Shown piece after piece: positions 16,356 through 25,696 of a stretch of 53,797 nucleotides of DNA. Under the pieces are notes generated by a model. It saw only the letters and a list, made by a program, of their open reading frames with translations, was not told the origin of the DNA and did not search any database. The translations under genes and the position numbers were made by a program. The DNA is taken from the NCBI RefSeq assembly GCF_000213555.1, contig NZ_GL891986.1:10493-64289 (forward strand), in the 5' to 3' direction. Each line of letters opens with the position of its first letter. The stretch's first letter is position 1. Source of the stretch: Dysgonomonas gadei ATCC BAA-286. Lineage in GTDB: Bacteria; Bacteroidota; Bacteroidia; Bacteroidales; Dysgonomonadaceae.

Positions 16356-17747
16356 ATGAAGGAGAATATCGAACAACTAACAGAACAAACCAAGCTTCTG
16401 ATTGAAGCAGGTGATGTAGCCATGCTGCGCATCTATCTTGACGATCTGAACATCTCGGATGTAGAAGATCTGATTGATGAACTACCTGAGTATGCTCCAT
16501 TGATTATTACGACTTTAAGTATCAACAGAGCAGTAAATGTATTCAGAATATTAGATGTCCCCACCCAGGAACGTATTATCATAAAACTTCCGGGACAGAA
16601 AATATCAGAAATTATTAACGGCCTCCCGCCGGATGACCGCACGGCATTCTTTGGAGAACTAAAAGATCAGGAATTACAGCACCGCCTGATATCTCTACTC
16701 CCTCCCGAAGATAGAAAAGAAGTATTTACGCTCCTTTCATATCCGGAGGACAGTATAGGGCGTATGATGACACCTGACTTTCTTGCGATATCCAAAGATT
16801 ATACGGTAGAAGAGGCATTGCAGTATATTCGTAAGAATGGAAAAAACTCTGAAACAATTGATGTAATCTATATCCTCGATGATAAGGGTGTATTGATTGA
16901 TGACTTACGGATAAAAGAACTACTTATCAGCGATCCCAAAACACCGATTACCGACCTTATGGATGGGCGGCTTATTTCGCTGAATGCCCCCGACCCAGTG
17001 GAAGAAGGTATTAAGATATTTAAGATGAACAACCGCGTAGCCCTTCCGGTAATAGATTCGGGTGGTATTTTACTAGGTATTGTCACCATCGATGATATCC
17101 TCTGGGTTGCTGATGAAGAATATTCAGAAGACATGCAGCGAATGGGGGGTATATCGGCTCTGGACGAACCTTATCTGGATTTACCCGTCCACAAACTGGT
17201 ATGGAAGCGCGCCGGCTGGTTGGTTATATTATTCATAGGGGAGTTACTCACAGCCTCGGTAATGCAATATTATGAAGAGCAATTGGCACAAATGATTGTA
17301 CTGGCATTGTTCCTTCCATTGATGATTTCGAGCGGCGGTAATAGCGGCTCTCAGGCTTCTACCCTCGTTATACAGGCTATGGCTACCGGAGAAGTAAAAG
17401 TCCGGGACTGGTGGAGAGTGTTCCGTCGCGAAGTAGTATCGGGCCTCAGCTTGGGTATTATACTGGGCGTTATAGGCTTTTGCCGTATCTATATCTGGCA
17501 TCTTATATTCCCAAATCTTTACGGAGAGCACTGGATTATGGTAGGTTCTACTGTATCTCTCGCTCTGATAGGCATTGTACTTTGGGGCTCGCTGATAGGC
17601 TCTATGCTGCCATTTATCCTCCGGCGTCTTGGCGCCGATCCGGCAACATCATCCGCTCCATTTGTGGCCACAATAGTGGATGTAACGGGGCTGATGATAT
17701 ATCTGACCATCGCCAGCTGGATATTTGGCCCATTAATGAATGGTTAG
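16356..17747 (+). CDS. mgtE: Magnesium transporter MgtE
   Basis: This is an inner-membrane Mg2+ channel of 463 residues, the usual family length. The cytoplasmic N domain (about 1-130, helical repeats ending LLSYPEDSIGRMM) is followed by two CBS domains (about 131-255) that sense Mg2+ and gate the pore, a linking helix, and five transmembrane helices (about 285-460). Signature residues are present: SSGGNSGSQ at 325-333, PATSSAPF at 429-436 and the pore Asp in VDVTG (Asp442). The gene stands alone, with its own promoter and a long leader bearing a terminator-like hairpin. The neighbouring ATG at 16352 is out of frame. CorA, a second Mg2+/Co2+ carrier, lies at 31173-32249. Confidence 0.97.
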   Translation: MKENIEQLTEQTKLLIEAGDVAMLRIYLDDLNISDVEDLIDELPEYAPLIITTLSINRAVNVFRILDVPTQERIIIKLPGQKISEIINGLPPDDRTAFFGELKDQELQHRLISLLPPEDRKEVFTLLSYPEDSIGRMMTPDFLAISKDYTVEEALQYIRKNGKNSETIDVIYILDDKGVLIDDLRIKELLISDPKTPITDLMDGRLISLNAPDPVEEGIKIFKMNNRVALPVIDSGGILLGIVTIDDILWVADEEYSEDMQRMGGISALDEPYLDLPVHKLVWKRAGWLVILFIGELLTASVMQYYEEQLAQMIVLALFLPLMISSGGNSGSQASTLVIQAMATGEVKVRDWWRVFRREVVSGLSLGIILGVIGFCRIYIWHLIFPNLYGEHWIMVGSTVSLALIGIVLWGSLIGSMLPFILRRLGADPATSSAPFVATIVDVTGLMIYLTIASWIFGPLMNG

Positions 17748-17803
17748 ACTAAGCGTGTCATAGTTTAAAAACATACCTATACCATTAAGAGTCTGCTTAA
17801 ATT

Positions 17804-17840
17804 TTATAACTCGCAGCATGAAAATAGCTGCGAGTTATAA
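17804..17840. terminator. Bidirectional terminator between mgtE and the FAD oxidoreductase gene
   Basis: A perfect 14-base stem (17804-17817 with 17827-17840) with a 9-base loop sits between the two convergent genes. AT-rich flanks give short T-runs on both strands. Confidence 0.85.
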
Positions 17841-17863
17841 ATTTATATGGTTTAGTTATATCT

Positions 17864-19438
17864 TCAGGCAGGGTTATTACCTCCGTTCATTTTCTCGGCT
17901 AATGCCTCTGCGCAACGTTCCCCATCCATAGCTGCGGAGACAATGCCCCCTGCATAACCAGCCCCTTCACCACAAGGATAAAGGCCCTCTATTCCCACAT
18001 GCTGCATTGTCTCTCTATCACGCAGAATACGGACAGGCGAAGAAGTCCGGCTCTCTACTCCTAAAAGTATAGCTTCATTTGTCAGATAACCTTTGTAACT
18101 ATTCCCCACTTTCCTAAATGCTTCTTGCAAACGCACAGAGACAAATTTTGGCATCCATTCGTGCATCGGTGATGATACTACTCCGGGAGCATAAGATGTA
18201 TCGGGCAGAGATTCGCTTTTCTTGCCATTCACAAAATCATATAGTCTTTGTGCTGGAGCTACCTGCGTTTTTCCACCATGCAACCATGCCAGTTCTTCCA
18301 AATCTTCTACAAATTTCAATAAGGACAACTCATCGTATTTTGCATATTCCGGAAAATCTTCGGGATGAATTTCAACCACAACACCTGAATTAGACCAGCG
18401 GGAGCCGCGGTTAGATGGCGACATACCATTTACAACCACTTGTTTAGGACCACTAGCCGATGGAACTACAGTCCCCCCAGGACACATACAGAAAGAATAT
18501 ACACCACGGCCTCCGGCCTGAACAACAAAACTATATTCGGCCGCAGGTAAAAACTCTCCTCTTCCCTCCTGACAATGATATTGTATCTGATCTATCAGAT
18601 GTGACGAATGTTCGACACGGAATCCAACGGCCAAACCCTTAGCCTCTATTTTTATTTTTTGGTCATACAACATATAATATACATCGCGTGCCGAATGACC
18701 TGTGGCAAGAATAACTTGCCCAAAAAATGCTTTTCCATTATTCGTTTCTACTCCTTTTACCGTATTATTATCAATTATGAGTTTATCCATACGGGTTTCG
18801 AAGTGCACTTCGCCTCCAGATAATATAATCTGTACACGCATTTTTTCTATAATACCCGGTAATCTATCTGTTCCTATATGCGGATGTGCATCAACAAGTA
18901 TAGACGGCTCTGCACCATGCTGACAAAAAACATTTAAAATCTTTTCTACACTACCCCTTTTTTTACTACGGGTATATAATTTTCCATCAGAGTATGCTCC
19001 TGCTCCGCCTTCTCCAAAACAGTAGTTAGACTCGGGATTTACGACATGCTCTCTATTCATTAATGCCGTATCTCGTTTCCGGTCCCGGACATTCTTTCCT
19101 CTCTCGATTACAACAGGACGCACCCCCAATTCGATCAACCTCAGTGCAGCAAACAAACCGGCAGGCCCTGCCCCAACAACGATAGCCTGCGGACAGTCCT
19201 TTACATTCGGATAATATGTACTTACAAAAGCCGGATCATTTTGCACTTCATCCACATATCCCCTAACCCTGAGATTTACAAAAATACTCCGCTGCCGGGC
19301 ATCTATCGAACGGCGGAGAATACGTACCGAGTTTATATCTTTAAGAGGAATACCGGATTGAGAAGAAAAAATGCGTCTTACTTTTTCAATATCTGACGCC
19401 TGTTCTGGCGTAATGCGTAAGTCTATATCTTTTTGCAT
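17864..19438 (-). CDS. NAD(P)/FAD-dependent oxidoreductase, COG2509-type
   Basis: This 524-residue flavoprotein is of the uncharacterised FAD-dependent dehydrogenase family common in Bacteroidetes and Firmicutes. Residues 1-80 form a small N-terminal alpha/beta domain with many Arg (RRSIDARQR). The FAD-binding Rossmann motif GAGPAGL is at 89-95, with the following acidic residue in VVIERG. A second conserved region carries GEGGAGAYSDGKLYTR and a C-terminal FAD contact reads GLYPCGEGAGYAGGI.SAA. No transmembrane segment or signal is seen, so it is cytoplasmic. The physiological substrate is unknown. It is a single-gene unit with a TAnnTTTG element 24 bases upstream of the start. Confidence 0.9.
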   Translation of the reverse strand: MQKDIDLRITPEQASDIEKVRRIFSSQSGIPLKDINSVRILRRSIDARQRSIFVNLRVRGYVDEVQNDPAFVSTYYPNVKDCPQAIVVGAGPAGLFAALRLIELGVRPVVIERGKNVRDRKRDTALMNREHVVNPESNYCFGEGGAGAYSDGKLYTRSKKRGSVEKILNVFCQHGAEPSILVDAHPHIGTDRLPGIIEKMRVQIILSGGEVHFETRMDKLIIDNNTVKGVETNNGKAFFGQVILATGHSARDVYYMLYDQKIKIEAKGLAVGFRVEHSSHLIDQIQYHCQEGRGEFLPAAEYSFVVQAGGRGVYSFCMCPGGTVVPSASGPKQVVVNGMSPSNRGSRWSNSGVVVEIHPEDFPEYAKYDELSLLKFVEDLEELAWLHGGKTQVAPAQRLYDFVNGKKSESLPDTSYAPGVVSSPMHEWMPKFVSVRLQEAFRKVGNSYKGYLTNEAILLGVESRTSSPVRILRDRETMQHVGIEGLYPCGEGAGYAGGIVSAAMDGERCAEALAEKMNGGNNPA

Positions 19439-19462
19439 GAATCATTTATTAATTTGAGAGTA

Positions 19463-19470
19463 CAAAGGTA
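19463..19470 (-). promoter_or_regulatory. -7 element of the FAD oxidoreductase gene
   Basis: The minus strand reads TACCTTTG, a consensus match 24 bases before the ATG, implying a short leader. Confidence 0.6.
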
Positions 19471-19591
19471 TATTTTTTAATGATGAGTTATAAACTCTAA
19501 TTTATTAATTATATCAAGTAATTATAAAAGAATCGGCAGCAAACATTTCTGCCTGCTGCCGCTCTATATTTTAGTAAGTCTTCCTGAAATA

Positions 19592-20887
19592 TTATTCTAC
19601 AGGAATATCTTTATTTACATTCTTACTTCCGATAGCTGAATAATACAACATATAAGCCAATCCGGCGAATACAACCCAGTAACTGGTCATGTATCCTGCA
19701 CCGTCAGCAATTGCATTTTGAAGAAGTGGCAAGAAACCTCCACCACAAACCAGCATCATAAAGATACCTGATGCCTTGGCAACATATTTGCCCAATCCTT
19801 CTACTGCCAGGTTGAAGATACCACCCCACATCACAGATGTACAAAGTCCGCACAATACTAAGAACATAGCATTGATAGGCACCTGAGTCATACCAAATGA
19901 AAGAGCTCCTGTGGCAGGGTCTGTCATAAATACAGGCATGGAAATATTTTGAGTTGTAGGTAAAATGATTGCTGATAGCACCAATACTAAGCCCACTGCC
20001 GAAGCAATAGTAAGCATCACTTTACTGGACACTTTCCCTCCGATAACGCCACCTAAGAAACGACCAATCAACATCAGGAACCAGTAAGTACCAGTCACAA
20101 ATCCGGCTGTAGTTCCATCAAGACCACCACCCTGAGTAGCATCAGCTAAGAATAAATTCAATGTTCCCGGAATACCAACTTCGATACCTACATAAACAAA
20201 AATCGCTATAGCACCTAATTTGAAGTGACGAAACGATAATGCACTATATTGATCCTTAACTCCTTTGTTCTCTTCTTTTGCCATGTGAGGCTCAGGTATC
20301 TGAACCATAGACAATACGATGAATGCAAGAGCAAAAATAGCCATTGCCACATACATCACAGGATACACATCTGTGATATTAGCTTTTGCTACTTCACCGA
20401 CTAAAGCACCTACCAATATAGGTACCAATGTAGCACTTAACGAATTGAATGTCCCACCGATCTGTATCAACTGGTTACCTTTCTTTCCACCGCCACCGAG
20501 CGTATTCAACATCGGGTTTACAACAGTATTCAGCATACACATTGAAAATCCGGCAACGAATGCACCTAACAGATACACAACGAAACTTCCGGCACCACCT
20601 GAAAGATATTGGATTCCGACTCCTACAAAGCCAACAGCGACAGCAATCAGGGCAGTTTTCTTATATCCGATTTTTGATAACAAAATACCGGCAGGAATAC
20701 CCATAAAGGCATATGCTATAAAGTTTGCGAAGTTACCCAACATACCCATGGCATTAGAAACTCCGAATTGATTTTTCAATACAACCCCCATCGGTGCTGC
20801 AAGATTCGTTACAAATGAGATCATCGCAAACAGGAAGATCATCATAATAATAGGTAACAAATAATTCTTTTTCTCAGTACTACTCAT
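19592..20887 (-). CDS. Sugar:proton symporter of the FucP-type major facilitator family
   Basis: This 431-residue inner-membrane carrier has 12 hydrophobic segments. Family features include FLFAMISFVTNLAAPMG in the first helix, the MGIPAGILLSKIGYKK loop (variant of the MFS loop 2-3 signature) and a Pro/Asn-rich segment NPMLNTLGGG in the fourth or fifth helix. The central cytoplasmic loop (about 205-225) is charged (EENKGVKDQ). Members import L-fucose, glucose/galactose or N-acetylglucosamine; the sugar here is not clear because no sugar-catabolic gene is adjacent. The start at 20887 is the first Met before the hydrophobic N-terminus. The upstream leader contains a long imperfect hairpin and a 12-base palindrome which may take part in regulation. 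Confidence 0.85.
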   Translation of the reverse strand: MSSTEKKNYLLPIIMMIFLFAMISFVTNLAAPMGVVLKNQFGVSNAMGMLGNFANFIAYAFMGIPAGILLSKIGYKKTALIAVAVGFVGVGIQYLSGGAGSFVVYLLGAFVAGFSMCMLNTVVNPMLNTLGGGGKKGNQLIQIGGTFNSLSATLVPILVGALVGEVAKANITDVYPVMYVAMAIFALAFIVLSMVQIPEPHMAKEENKGVKDQYSALSFRHFKLGAIAIFVYVGIEVGIPGTLNLFLADATQGGGLDGTTAGFVTGTYWFLMLIGRFLGGVIGGKVSSKVMLTIASAVGLVLVLSAIILPTTQNISMPVFMTDPATGALSFGMTQVPINAMFLVLCGLCTSVMWGGIFNLAVEGLGKYVAKASGIFMMLVCGGGFLPLLQNAIADGAGYMTSYWVVFAGLAYMLYYSAIGSKNVNKDIPVE

Positions 20888-20956
20888 AATATCACTTTAG
20901 TTATTAATTTAAATTATTCTTTATTAAATCGCTTTTAGTGTTCAGACCTCACTTCA

Positions 20957-21012
20957 GGAGTTGTCAGGGAGTAATTAAATCATAAAAAATCAATTACCCC
21001 CTGATTAACTCC
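20957..21012 (-). promoter_or_regulatory. Long imperfect hairpin in the MFS carrier leader
   Basis: GGAGTT-gt-CAGGG-a-GTAATT (20957-20976) can pair with AATTAC-c-CCCTG-att-AACTCC (20992-21012), giving 17 base pairs with small internal loops around a 15-base loop. It lies about 70 bases before the carrier start and has no T-run, so an mRNA structure is more likely than a terminator. Confidence 0.5.
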
Positions 21013-21128
21013 AAGATACAATTTCGGAATGTATCTCAATTCATGGTTATAAAGGCTAAGTGAAGATTGTTTTCGCAAAAACGTTGTAAAAATACTTATA
21101 CATTTTGAGCTTCTGTTGTCAAAAAACG

Positions 21129-21140
21129 TGTTGTACAACA
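21129..21140. promoter_or_regulatory. 12-base palindrome, candidate operator
   Basis: TGTTGTACAACA is a perfect palindrome in the divergent region, about 240 bases before the MFS carrier start. It has the size and form of a dimeric regulator site. No regulator gene is adjacent. Confidence 0.35.
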
Positions 21141-21485
21141 TAGAAATTTATATTTAGATATCACTTCTTTTTATTAGCAAACATTTTCTTTTTTTATTAA
21201 GGTAAATTTGACTATTTTTATTACTTCAAATGGATAAAAAATAATCATTTGGATATTAATGAATTAATACATTTTTACTATCAAATAATCATAGATAAAA
21301 AATATTAAAAATAATAAATCATAGAATTCATTAAAGTTTGTATTAAATTGGTAGTACTTTATTTATAAAGAAACCAGCCGGAATATGTTTAACAATATTT
21401 AATACGACACTTTCTCTATCAGGAATTCAGTTTGACAATATGAGTACGATCAACTAAAATATATTATACAAAATAAAGTAAACCA

Positions 21486-22676
21486 ATGGAATCTATTCGC
21501 AATTTGTACAAGATCGGTCACGGCCCTTCGAGTAGTCACACAATGGCTCCTCAAAAAGCAGCTCAGAAATTTAGAGACGAAAACCAATATGCCGACTCAT
21601 TCAGGGTCACATTATACGGAAGCCTTGCTGCAACTGGTAAAGGACATATGACAGATATTGCGATAATAAATACACTACTACCTTTTTCGACCGAAATAGT
21701 ATGGAAGCCCGAAATAGTTCTGCCTTACCATACAAACGGAATGAAATTCGAAGCTATCGTTAAAAAGCAGCCGGTAAAGGAATGGATAGTATATAGTATA
21801 GGCGGCGGAGACTTATCAGACGGCACATCCGAAACCAAGAAAGAGATTTTGTACGACAAAAGCACCATGAAAACAATATTGGAATGGTGTCAGCAAACCG
21901 GCAAAACATTCTGGGAATATGTCGAAGATACTGAAGGTAAAAACATTTACGACTACTTGCTGACTGTATGGAAAACGATGGAAGCTGCTATACACCGAGG
22001 AATGGATGCCGAAGGCCTTCTTCCCGGAGGTTTAGGACTGCAACGCAAATCGTCCATGTACAGCATAAAAGCGAAAGGCTATCAGGGCTCTATGAGAAGC
22101 CGCGCCTTAATATACTCCTATGCACTTGCCGTATCGGAAGAGAATGCCGGTGGCAATATCATTGTGACAGCGCCTACATGCGGTTCCTGCGGTGTACTCC
22201 CTTCTGTTTTATACCATCTGAAAATGAATCACGACTTCAGTGATCAAAAGATAATCAGAGCACTGGCTACAGCCGGATTGATAGGTAACATCGTAAAAAC
22301 AAACGCCTCTGTGTCAGGAGCCGAAGTCGGTTGCCAGGGAGAGGTGGGCGTCGCTTGCGCTATGGCCGCCGGAGCAGCTTGCCAACTATTCGGAGGCTCT
22401 CCGCAACAAGTCGAGTATGCTGCTGAGATGGGACTGGAACATCACCTGGGACTTACCTGCGACCCTATATGCGGACTAGTTCAGGTACCTTGTATCGAAC
22501 GTAATGCCTTTGCTGCTGCACGGGCTTTGGACTCTTGTTCATTTGCCATGCTATCGGACGGAAAGCATCTTATCAGTTTCGATAAGGTTGTTCGCACGAT
22601 GCAGCAGACCGGGCATGATTTACCTAGTCTTTACAAGGAAACGTCCACAGGCGGTCTTGCTGTAAATCTGGAGTAA
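21486..22676 (+). CDS. sdaA: L-serine ammonia-lyase (L-serine dehydratase), iron-sulfur type
   Basis: This 396-residue enzyme deaminates L-serine to pyruvate and ammonia. It is the single-chain form: an N-terminal beta domain with GHGPSSSHTMAP (about 12-23) is fused to the alpha domain. The alpha domain carries the oxygen-sensitive 4Fe-4S cluster, with Cys in APTCGSCG (about 221-228) and in TCDPICG (about 323-329), plus ASVSGAEVGCQGE. Cytoplasmic. It is a single gene, 223 bases before transketolase, which has its own promoter. The ATG at 21486 starts directly at the conserved MESI..LYKIGHGPSSSH opening. Supply of pyruvate from serine fits a fermentative anaerobe. Confidence 0.95.
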   Translation: MESIRNLYKIGHGPSSSHTMAPQKAAQKFRDENQYADSFRVTLYGSLAATGKGHMTDIAIINTLLPFSTEIVWKPEIVLPYHTNGMKFEAIVKKQPVKEWIVYSIGGGDLSDGTSETKKEILYDKSTMKTILEWCQQTGKTFWEYVEDTEGKNIYDYLLTVWKTMEAAIHRGMDAEGLLPGGLGLQRKSSMYSIKAKGYQGSMRSRALIYSYALAVSEENAGGNIIVTAPTCGSCGVLPSVLYHLKMNHDFSDQKIIRALATAGLIGNIVKTNASVSGAEVGCQGEVGVACAMAAGAACQLFGGSPQQVEYAAEMGLEHHLGLTCDPICGLVQVPCIERNAFAAARALDSCSFAMLSDGKHLISFDKVVRTMQQTGHDLPSLYKETSTGGLAVNLE

Positions 22677-22859
22677 CTAAATAGCAGAACCAGTAGTTGT
22701 GTATATCTTCAATAAAACTGATTAATAGCATTTTACAGAAGATAAAAACCGTAATCTCCTTTATATCTTATTGTAGACCGGGCACAATATAAATATCTGT
22801 ATAGCTTATATTTATATAACATTTCATATACTTTAGTTTCAATATACAGGCTTATTTCC

Positions 22860-22867
22860 TACTTTTG
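22860..22867 (+). promoter_or_regulatory. -7 element of the transketolase gene
   Basis: TACTTTTG matches TAnnTTTG and lies 32 bases before the tkt ATG. Confidence 0.6.
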
Positions 22868-22899
22868 TACATATGTAAATTAATTACCTTATATAACCA

Positions 22900-24927
22900 A
22901 TGACACCAATCAAATTATTAAACAAAGCAGCGGACAATATCCGCATCCTATCGGCCTCTATGGTCGAGAAAGCTAAATCGGGCCATCCCGGAGGCGCCAT
23001 GGGCGGCGCCGATTTTATCAATGTGCTTTTTTCTGAGTTTCTGGTCTATGACCCGAAGAATCCGCAGTGGGAAGGCCGTGACCGCTTCTTTTTAGACCCC
23101 GGGCATATGTCCCCGATGCTGTACTCCACCCTTGCCCTGGCCGGTAAGTTCAGCATGGAAGACCTCCAGGGCTTCCGCCAGTGGGGCAGCGTAACACCGG
23201 GCCATCCCGAAAGAGATATCCTGCGTGGCATCGAGAATACCTCCGGCCCGCTCGGACAAGGCCATACCTTTGCCGTGGGAGCAGCCATCGCCGCCAAGTT
23301 CCTCAAACAACGCTTCGGTGAATGTATGGACCAGACCATCTACGCCTTTATCTCCGACGGAGGCGTACAGGAAGAGATCTCACAGGGAGCAGGCCGTACA
23401 GCGGGCCACCTCGGACTCGACAACCTGATCATGTTCTACGACTCCAACGGCATCCAGCTCTCTACCAAGACCCGCGAAGTGACCGAAGAAGATGTAGCCG
23501 CCAAATATACGGCATGGGGCTGGCGTGTGATCACCATCACAGGCAACGACGCCACCGAGATCCGTGCCGCCCTGACAGAAGCCAAACTCGAGAAAGAACG
23601 CCCTACCCTGATCATCGGTAAGACCATCATGGGAAAAGGAGCCGTAAAAGCAGACGGCAGCAGCTTCGAAGACGAAACAGAAACGCACGGACAACCGTTA
23701 AGTGCAGCCGGAGCCTCTTATGAGAAGACCATCGGGAACTTAGGCGGTGACCCTGCTAATCCGTTCGTTATCTTCCCTGAAGTCAAAGAACTTTACGAAA
23801 AACGTGCTGCCGAACTGGCAGAGATCGTAGCTAAGAAATACGCAGCCAAAGAAGCCTGGGCAAAACAAAACCCTGAACTGGCACAAAAGATGCAGCAGTG
23901 GTTCGACGGTTATGTACCGGCTATCGACTGGGCAGCCATCGAACAGAAGCCGAATCAGGCCACCCGTGCCGCCTCGGCTACCGTACTGGGAGTATTGGCC
24001 AAACAGGTAGAGAATATGATCGTATCCTCGGCCGACCTGTCCAACTCGGACAAGACTGACGGCTTCCTCAAGCATACCCACAGCATGAAGAAAGGCGACT
24101 TCTCCGGAGCCTTCCTGCAGGCAGGCGTATCGGAGCTTACCATGGCCTGCCTGTGTATCGGTATGACCCTGCATGGAGGAGTCACAGCAGCCTGTGCCAC
24201 CTTCTTCGTATTCTCCGACTATATGAAACCTGCCATCCGCCTTGCGGCGCTGATGGAACTGCCCGTTAAGTTTATCTGGACACACGACGCCTTCCGGGTA
24301 GGTGAAGACGGCCCTACCCACGAGCCTGTGGAACAGGAAGCCCAGATACGCCTGATGGAGAAACTACAGAACCACCACAGACATAACTCGATGCTGGTGC
24401 TTCGTCCTGCCGACGTGCAGGAAGCTACCGTAGCCTGGAAGATGGCCATGGAGAACAAGACCACCCCGACAGGCCTTATCTTCTCACGGCAGAATATCAA
24501 CGACCTGCCTGCCAGGACAAGCCGCTACACGGAAGCCTTACAGGCCGAAAAGGGGGCTTACATTGTAGAAGAAGACGAGAACTATGACATTATCCTGTTG
24601 GCTTCGGGCTCGGAAGTATCGACTCTTGTAGAGGGAGCTAAGCTGCTGAAAGCAGAAGGAATAAAAACAAGGATCGTTAGTGTACCATCCGAAGGATTGT
24701 TCCGTGCGCAAAGCGAAGCCTACCAGCAAAGTGTACTGCCAAGAGATAAAAGGAAGTTCGGCCTTACCGCAGGCCTTCCTGTTACCCTTCAGGGTCTTGT
24801 AGGCGATACAGGTAAGATCTGGGGTATGAACTCCTTCGGATTCTCTGCCCCTTACAAGGTGTTGGATGAGAAGCTGGGCTTTACTCCTGAGAATGTATAT
24901 AACCAGGTGAAGGAATACCTGAAATAA
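22900..24927 (+). CDS. tkt: Transketolase
   Basis: This 675-residue thiamine-diphosphate enzyme of the non-oxidative pentose phosphate pathway transfers two-carbon units between sugar phosphates. The active-site His lies in KSGHPGG (about 27-32) and a further one in PLGQGH (118-122). The ThDP/metal motif starts at SDGG (152-155) and ends at the Asn of YDSNGI (Asn183). The pyrimidine domain follows (about 355-535, with GVSELTMACLCIGMTLHGG) and then the C-terminal domain. Base use is clearly richer in G and C than in flanking genes over the first three quarters, reverting in the last fifth; this may reflect codon selection for high expression. The gene for ribose-5-phosphate isomerase B follows 115 bases later, which is a logical pathway partner. 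Confidence 0.97.
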   Translation: MTPIKLLNKAADNIRILSASMVEKAKSGHPGGAMGGADFINVLFSEFLVYDPKNPQWEGRDRFFLDPGHMSPMLYSTLALAGKFSMEDLQGFRQWGSVTPGHPERDILRGIENTSGPLGQGHTFAVGAAIAAKFLKQRFGECMDQTIYAFISDGGVQEEISQGAGRTAGHLGLDNLIMFYDSNGIQLSTKTREVTEEDVAAKYTAWGWRVITITGNDATEIRAALTEAKLEKERPTLIIGKTIMGKGAVKADGSSFEDETETHGQPLSAAGASYEKTIGNLGGDPANPFVIFPEVKELYEKRAAELAEIVAKKYAAKEAWAKQNPELAQKMQQWFDGYVPAIDWAAIEQKPNQATRAASATVLGVLAKQVENMIVSSADLSNSDKTDGFLKHTHSMKKGDFSGAFLQAGVSELTMACLCIGMTLHGGVTAACATFFVFSDYMKPAIRLAALMELPVKFIWTHDAFRVGEDGPTHEPVEQEAQIRLMEKLQNHHRHNSMLVLRPADVQEATVAWKMAMENKTTPTGLIFSRQNINDLPARTSRYTEALQAEKGAYIVEEDENYDIILLASGSEVSTLVEGAKLLKAEGIKTRIVSVPSEGLFRAQSEAYQQSVLPRDKRKFGLTAGLPVTLQGLVGDTGKIWGMNSFGFSAPYKVLDEKLGFTPENVYNQVKEYLK

Positions 24928-24975
24928 CAGTAGACAGTTAGCAGTTAACAGTTAACAATAAACAAAGAATAAACA

Positions 24976-25008
24976 GTTGCAGGTTGTGGAAGGAAAGCAG
25001 CCTGCAAC
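24976..25008 (+). other. Hairpin between tkt and rpiB
   Basis: GTTGCAGG (24976-24983) pairs with CCTGCAAC (25001-25008) around 17 bases. It is embedded in low-complexity words such as CAGTTAACAGTTAAC and CATTCATCATTCATAAC, also seen in other intergenic gaps. No T-run follows, so read-through into rpiB is likely. Confidence 0.45.
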
Positions 25009-25042
25009 TTATCATTCATCATTCATAACTCATCACTATCCC

Positions 25043-25495
25043 ATGAGCTTATTTCCCATCCCCTCAAAACCCATCGGCCTTGCCAGCGACCATGCCGGCT
25101 ACCCGGTGAAAGAATATATCATCAGCCTGTTTAAGGAACAGGGCATCCCTTATACCGACTTTGGTACTTATGGTACACAGAGTGTCGATTATCCCGACTT
25201 CGGCCATAAGCTCGGAGAAGCCATCGACAGTGGAGACTGCGACAAGGGCATTGCCATTTGCGGTACGGGCAACGGTATCAATATGACTTTAAATCATCAT
25301 AAGCATGTAAGAAGTGCTCTTTGCTGGAACACAGAAATTGCCAAACTGGTCAGGATGCATAACGATGCCAATGTATTGACTCTGCCGGGCAGGTTTATCA
25401 CAGAGAAAGAAGCATATGATATGATCGAAGTCTTCTTTAATACCGATTTTGAAGGGGGGAGGCATCAGGGAAGGATTGATAAGATTAACTGCTGA
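25043..25495 (+). CDS. rpiB: Ribose-5-phosphate isomerase B
   Basis: This 150-residue cytoplasmic enzyme interconverts ribose 5-phosphate and ribulose 5-phosphate. The RpiB/LacAB fold is shown by GLASDHAGYPVKE near the start (catalytic-loop Asp and His), DFGTYG and VDYPDFG in the middle, and the anion-binding loop CGTGNGINM. The ATG at 25043 is chosen because upstream in-frame codons come from a repeat-like intergenic sequence. It is probably co-transcribed with tkt; a strong terminator follows 14 bases after the stop. Confidence 0.95.
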   Translation: MSLFPIPSKPIGLASDHAGYPVKEYIISLFKEQGIPYTDFGTYGTQSVDYPDFGHKLGEAIDSGDCDKGIAICGTGNGINMTLNHHKHVRSALCWNTEIAKLVRMHNDANVLTLPGRFITEKEAYDMIEVFFNTDFEGGRHQGRIDKINC

Positions 25496-25508
25496 ATAAA
25501 GAAATATC

Positions 25509-25545
25509 AAAGAGCTTGTTATATTTTTAATAACAAGCTCTTTTT
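25509..25545 (+). terminator. Rho-independent terminator of tkt-rpiB
   Basis: A perfect 14-base stem (25509-25522 with 25530-25543) around a 7-base loop runs into TTTTT. Confidence 0.92.
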
Positions 25546-25696
25546 ATTTTCCTACAATCTTATTATCTAAAGTTAGTTTCTTTATTCTTCAACTATTTAA
25601 AGGACATTGAAGTTTTACCTTTAACTATTTAGAAGTTTAAATAGCCCTTCAAAATTTAGAAATAATGCAGATTCGCTGTATTTTCTTCAAAAGAAA

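Larger units (their letters stand above)
20888..21485. other. Divergent intergenic region between MFS carrier and sdaA
   Basis: This is 598 bases without a gene, strongly AT-rich on the sdaA side. It contains the long hairpin at 20957-21012, a smaller one at 21014-21036 (AGATAC/GTATCT with a TCGG-type loop) and the palindrome at 21129-21140. No perfect TAnnTTTG element was found for either gene. Confidence 0.6.

Noticed and set aside
23740..24321. 193-codon frame opposite transketolase and other long antisense frames there
   Set aside because: Long antisense frames result from the GC-biased third positions of tkt; they carry no family signature.
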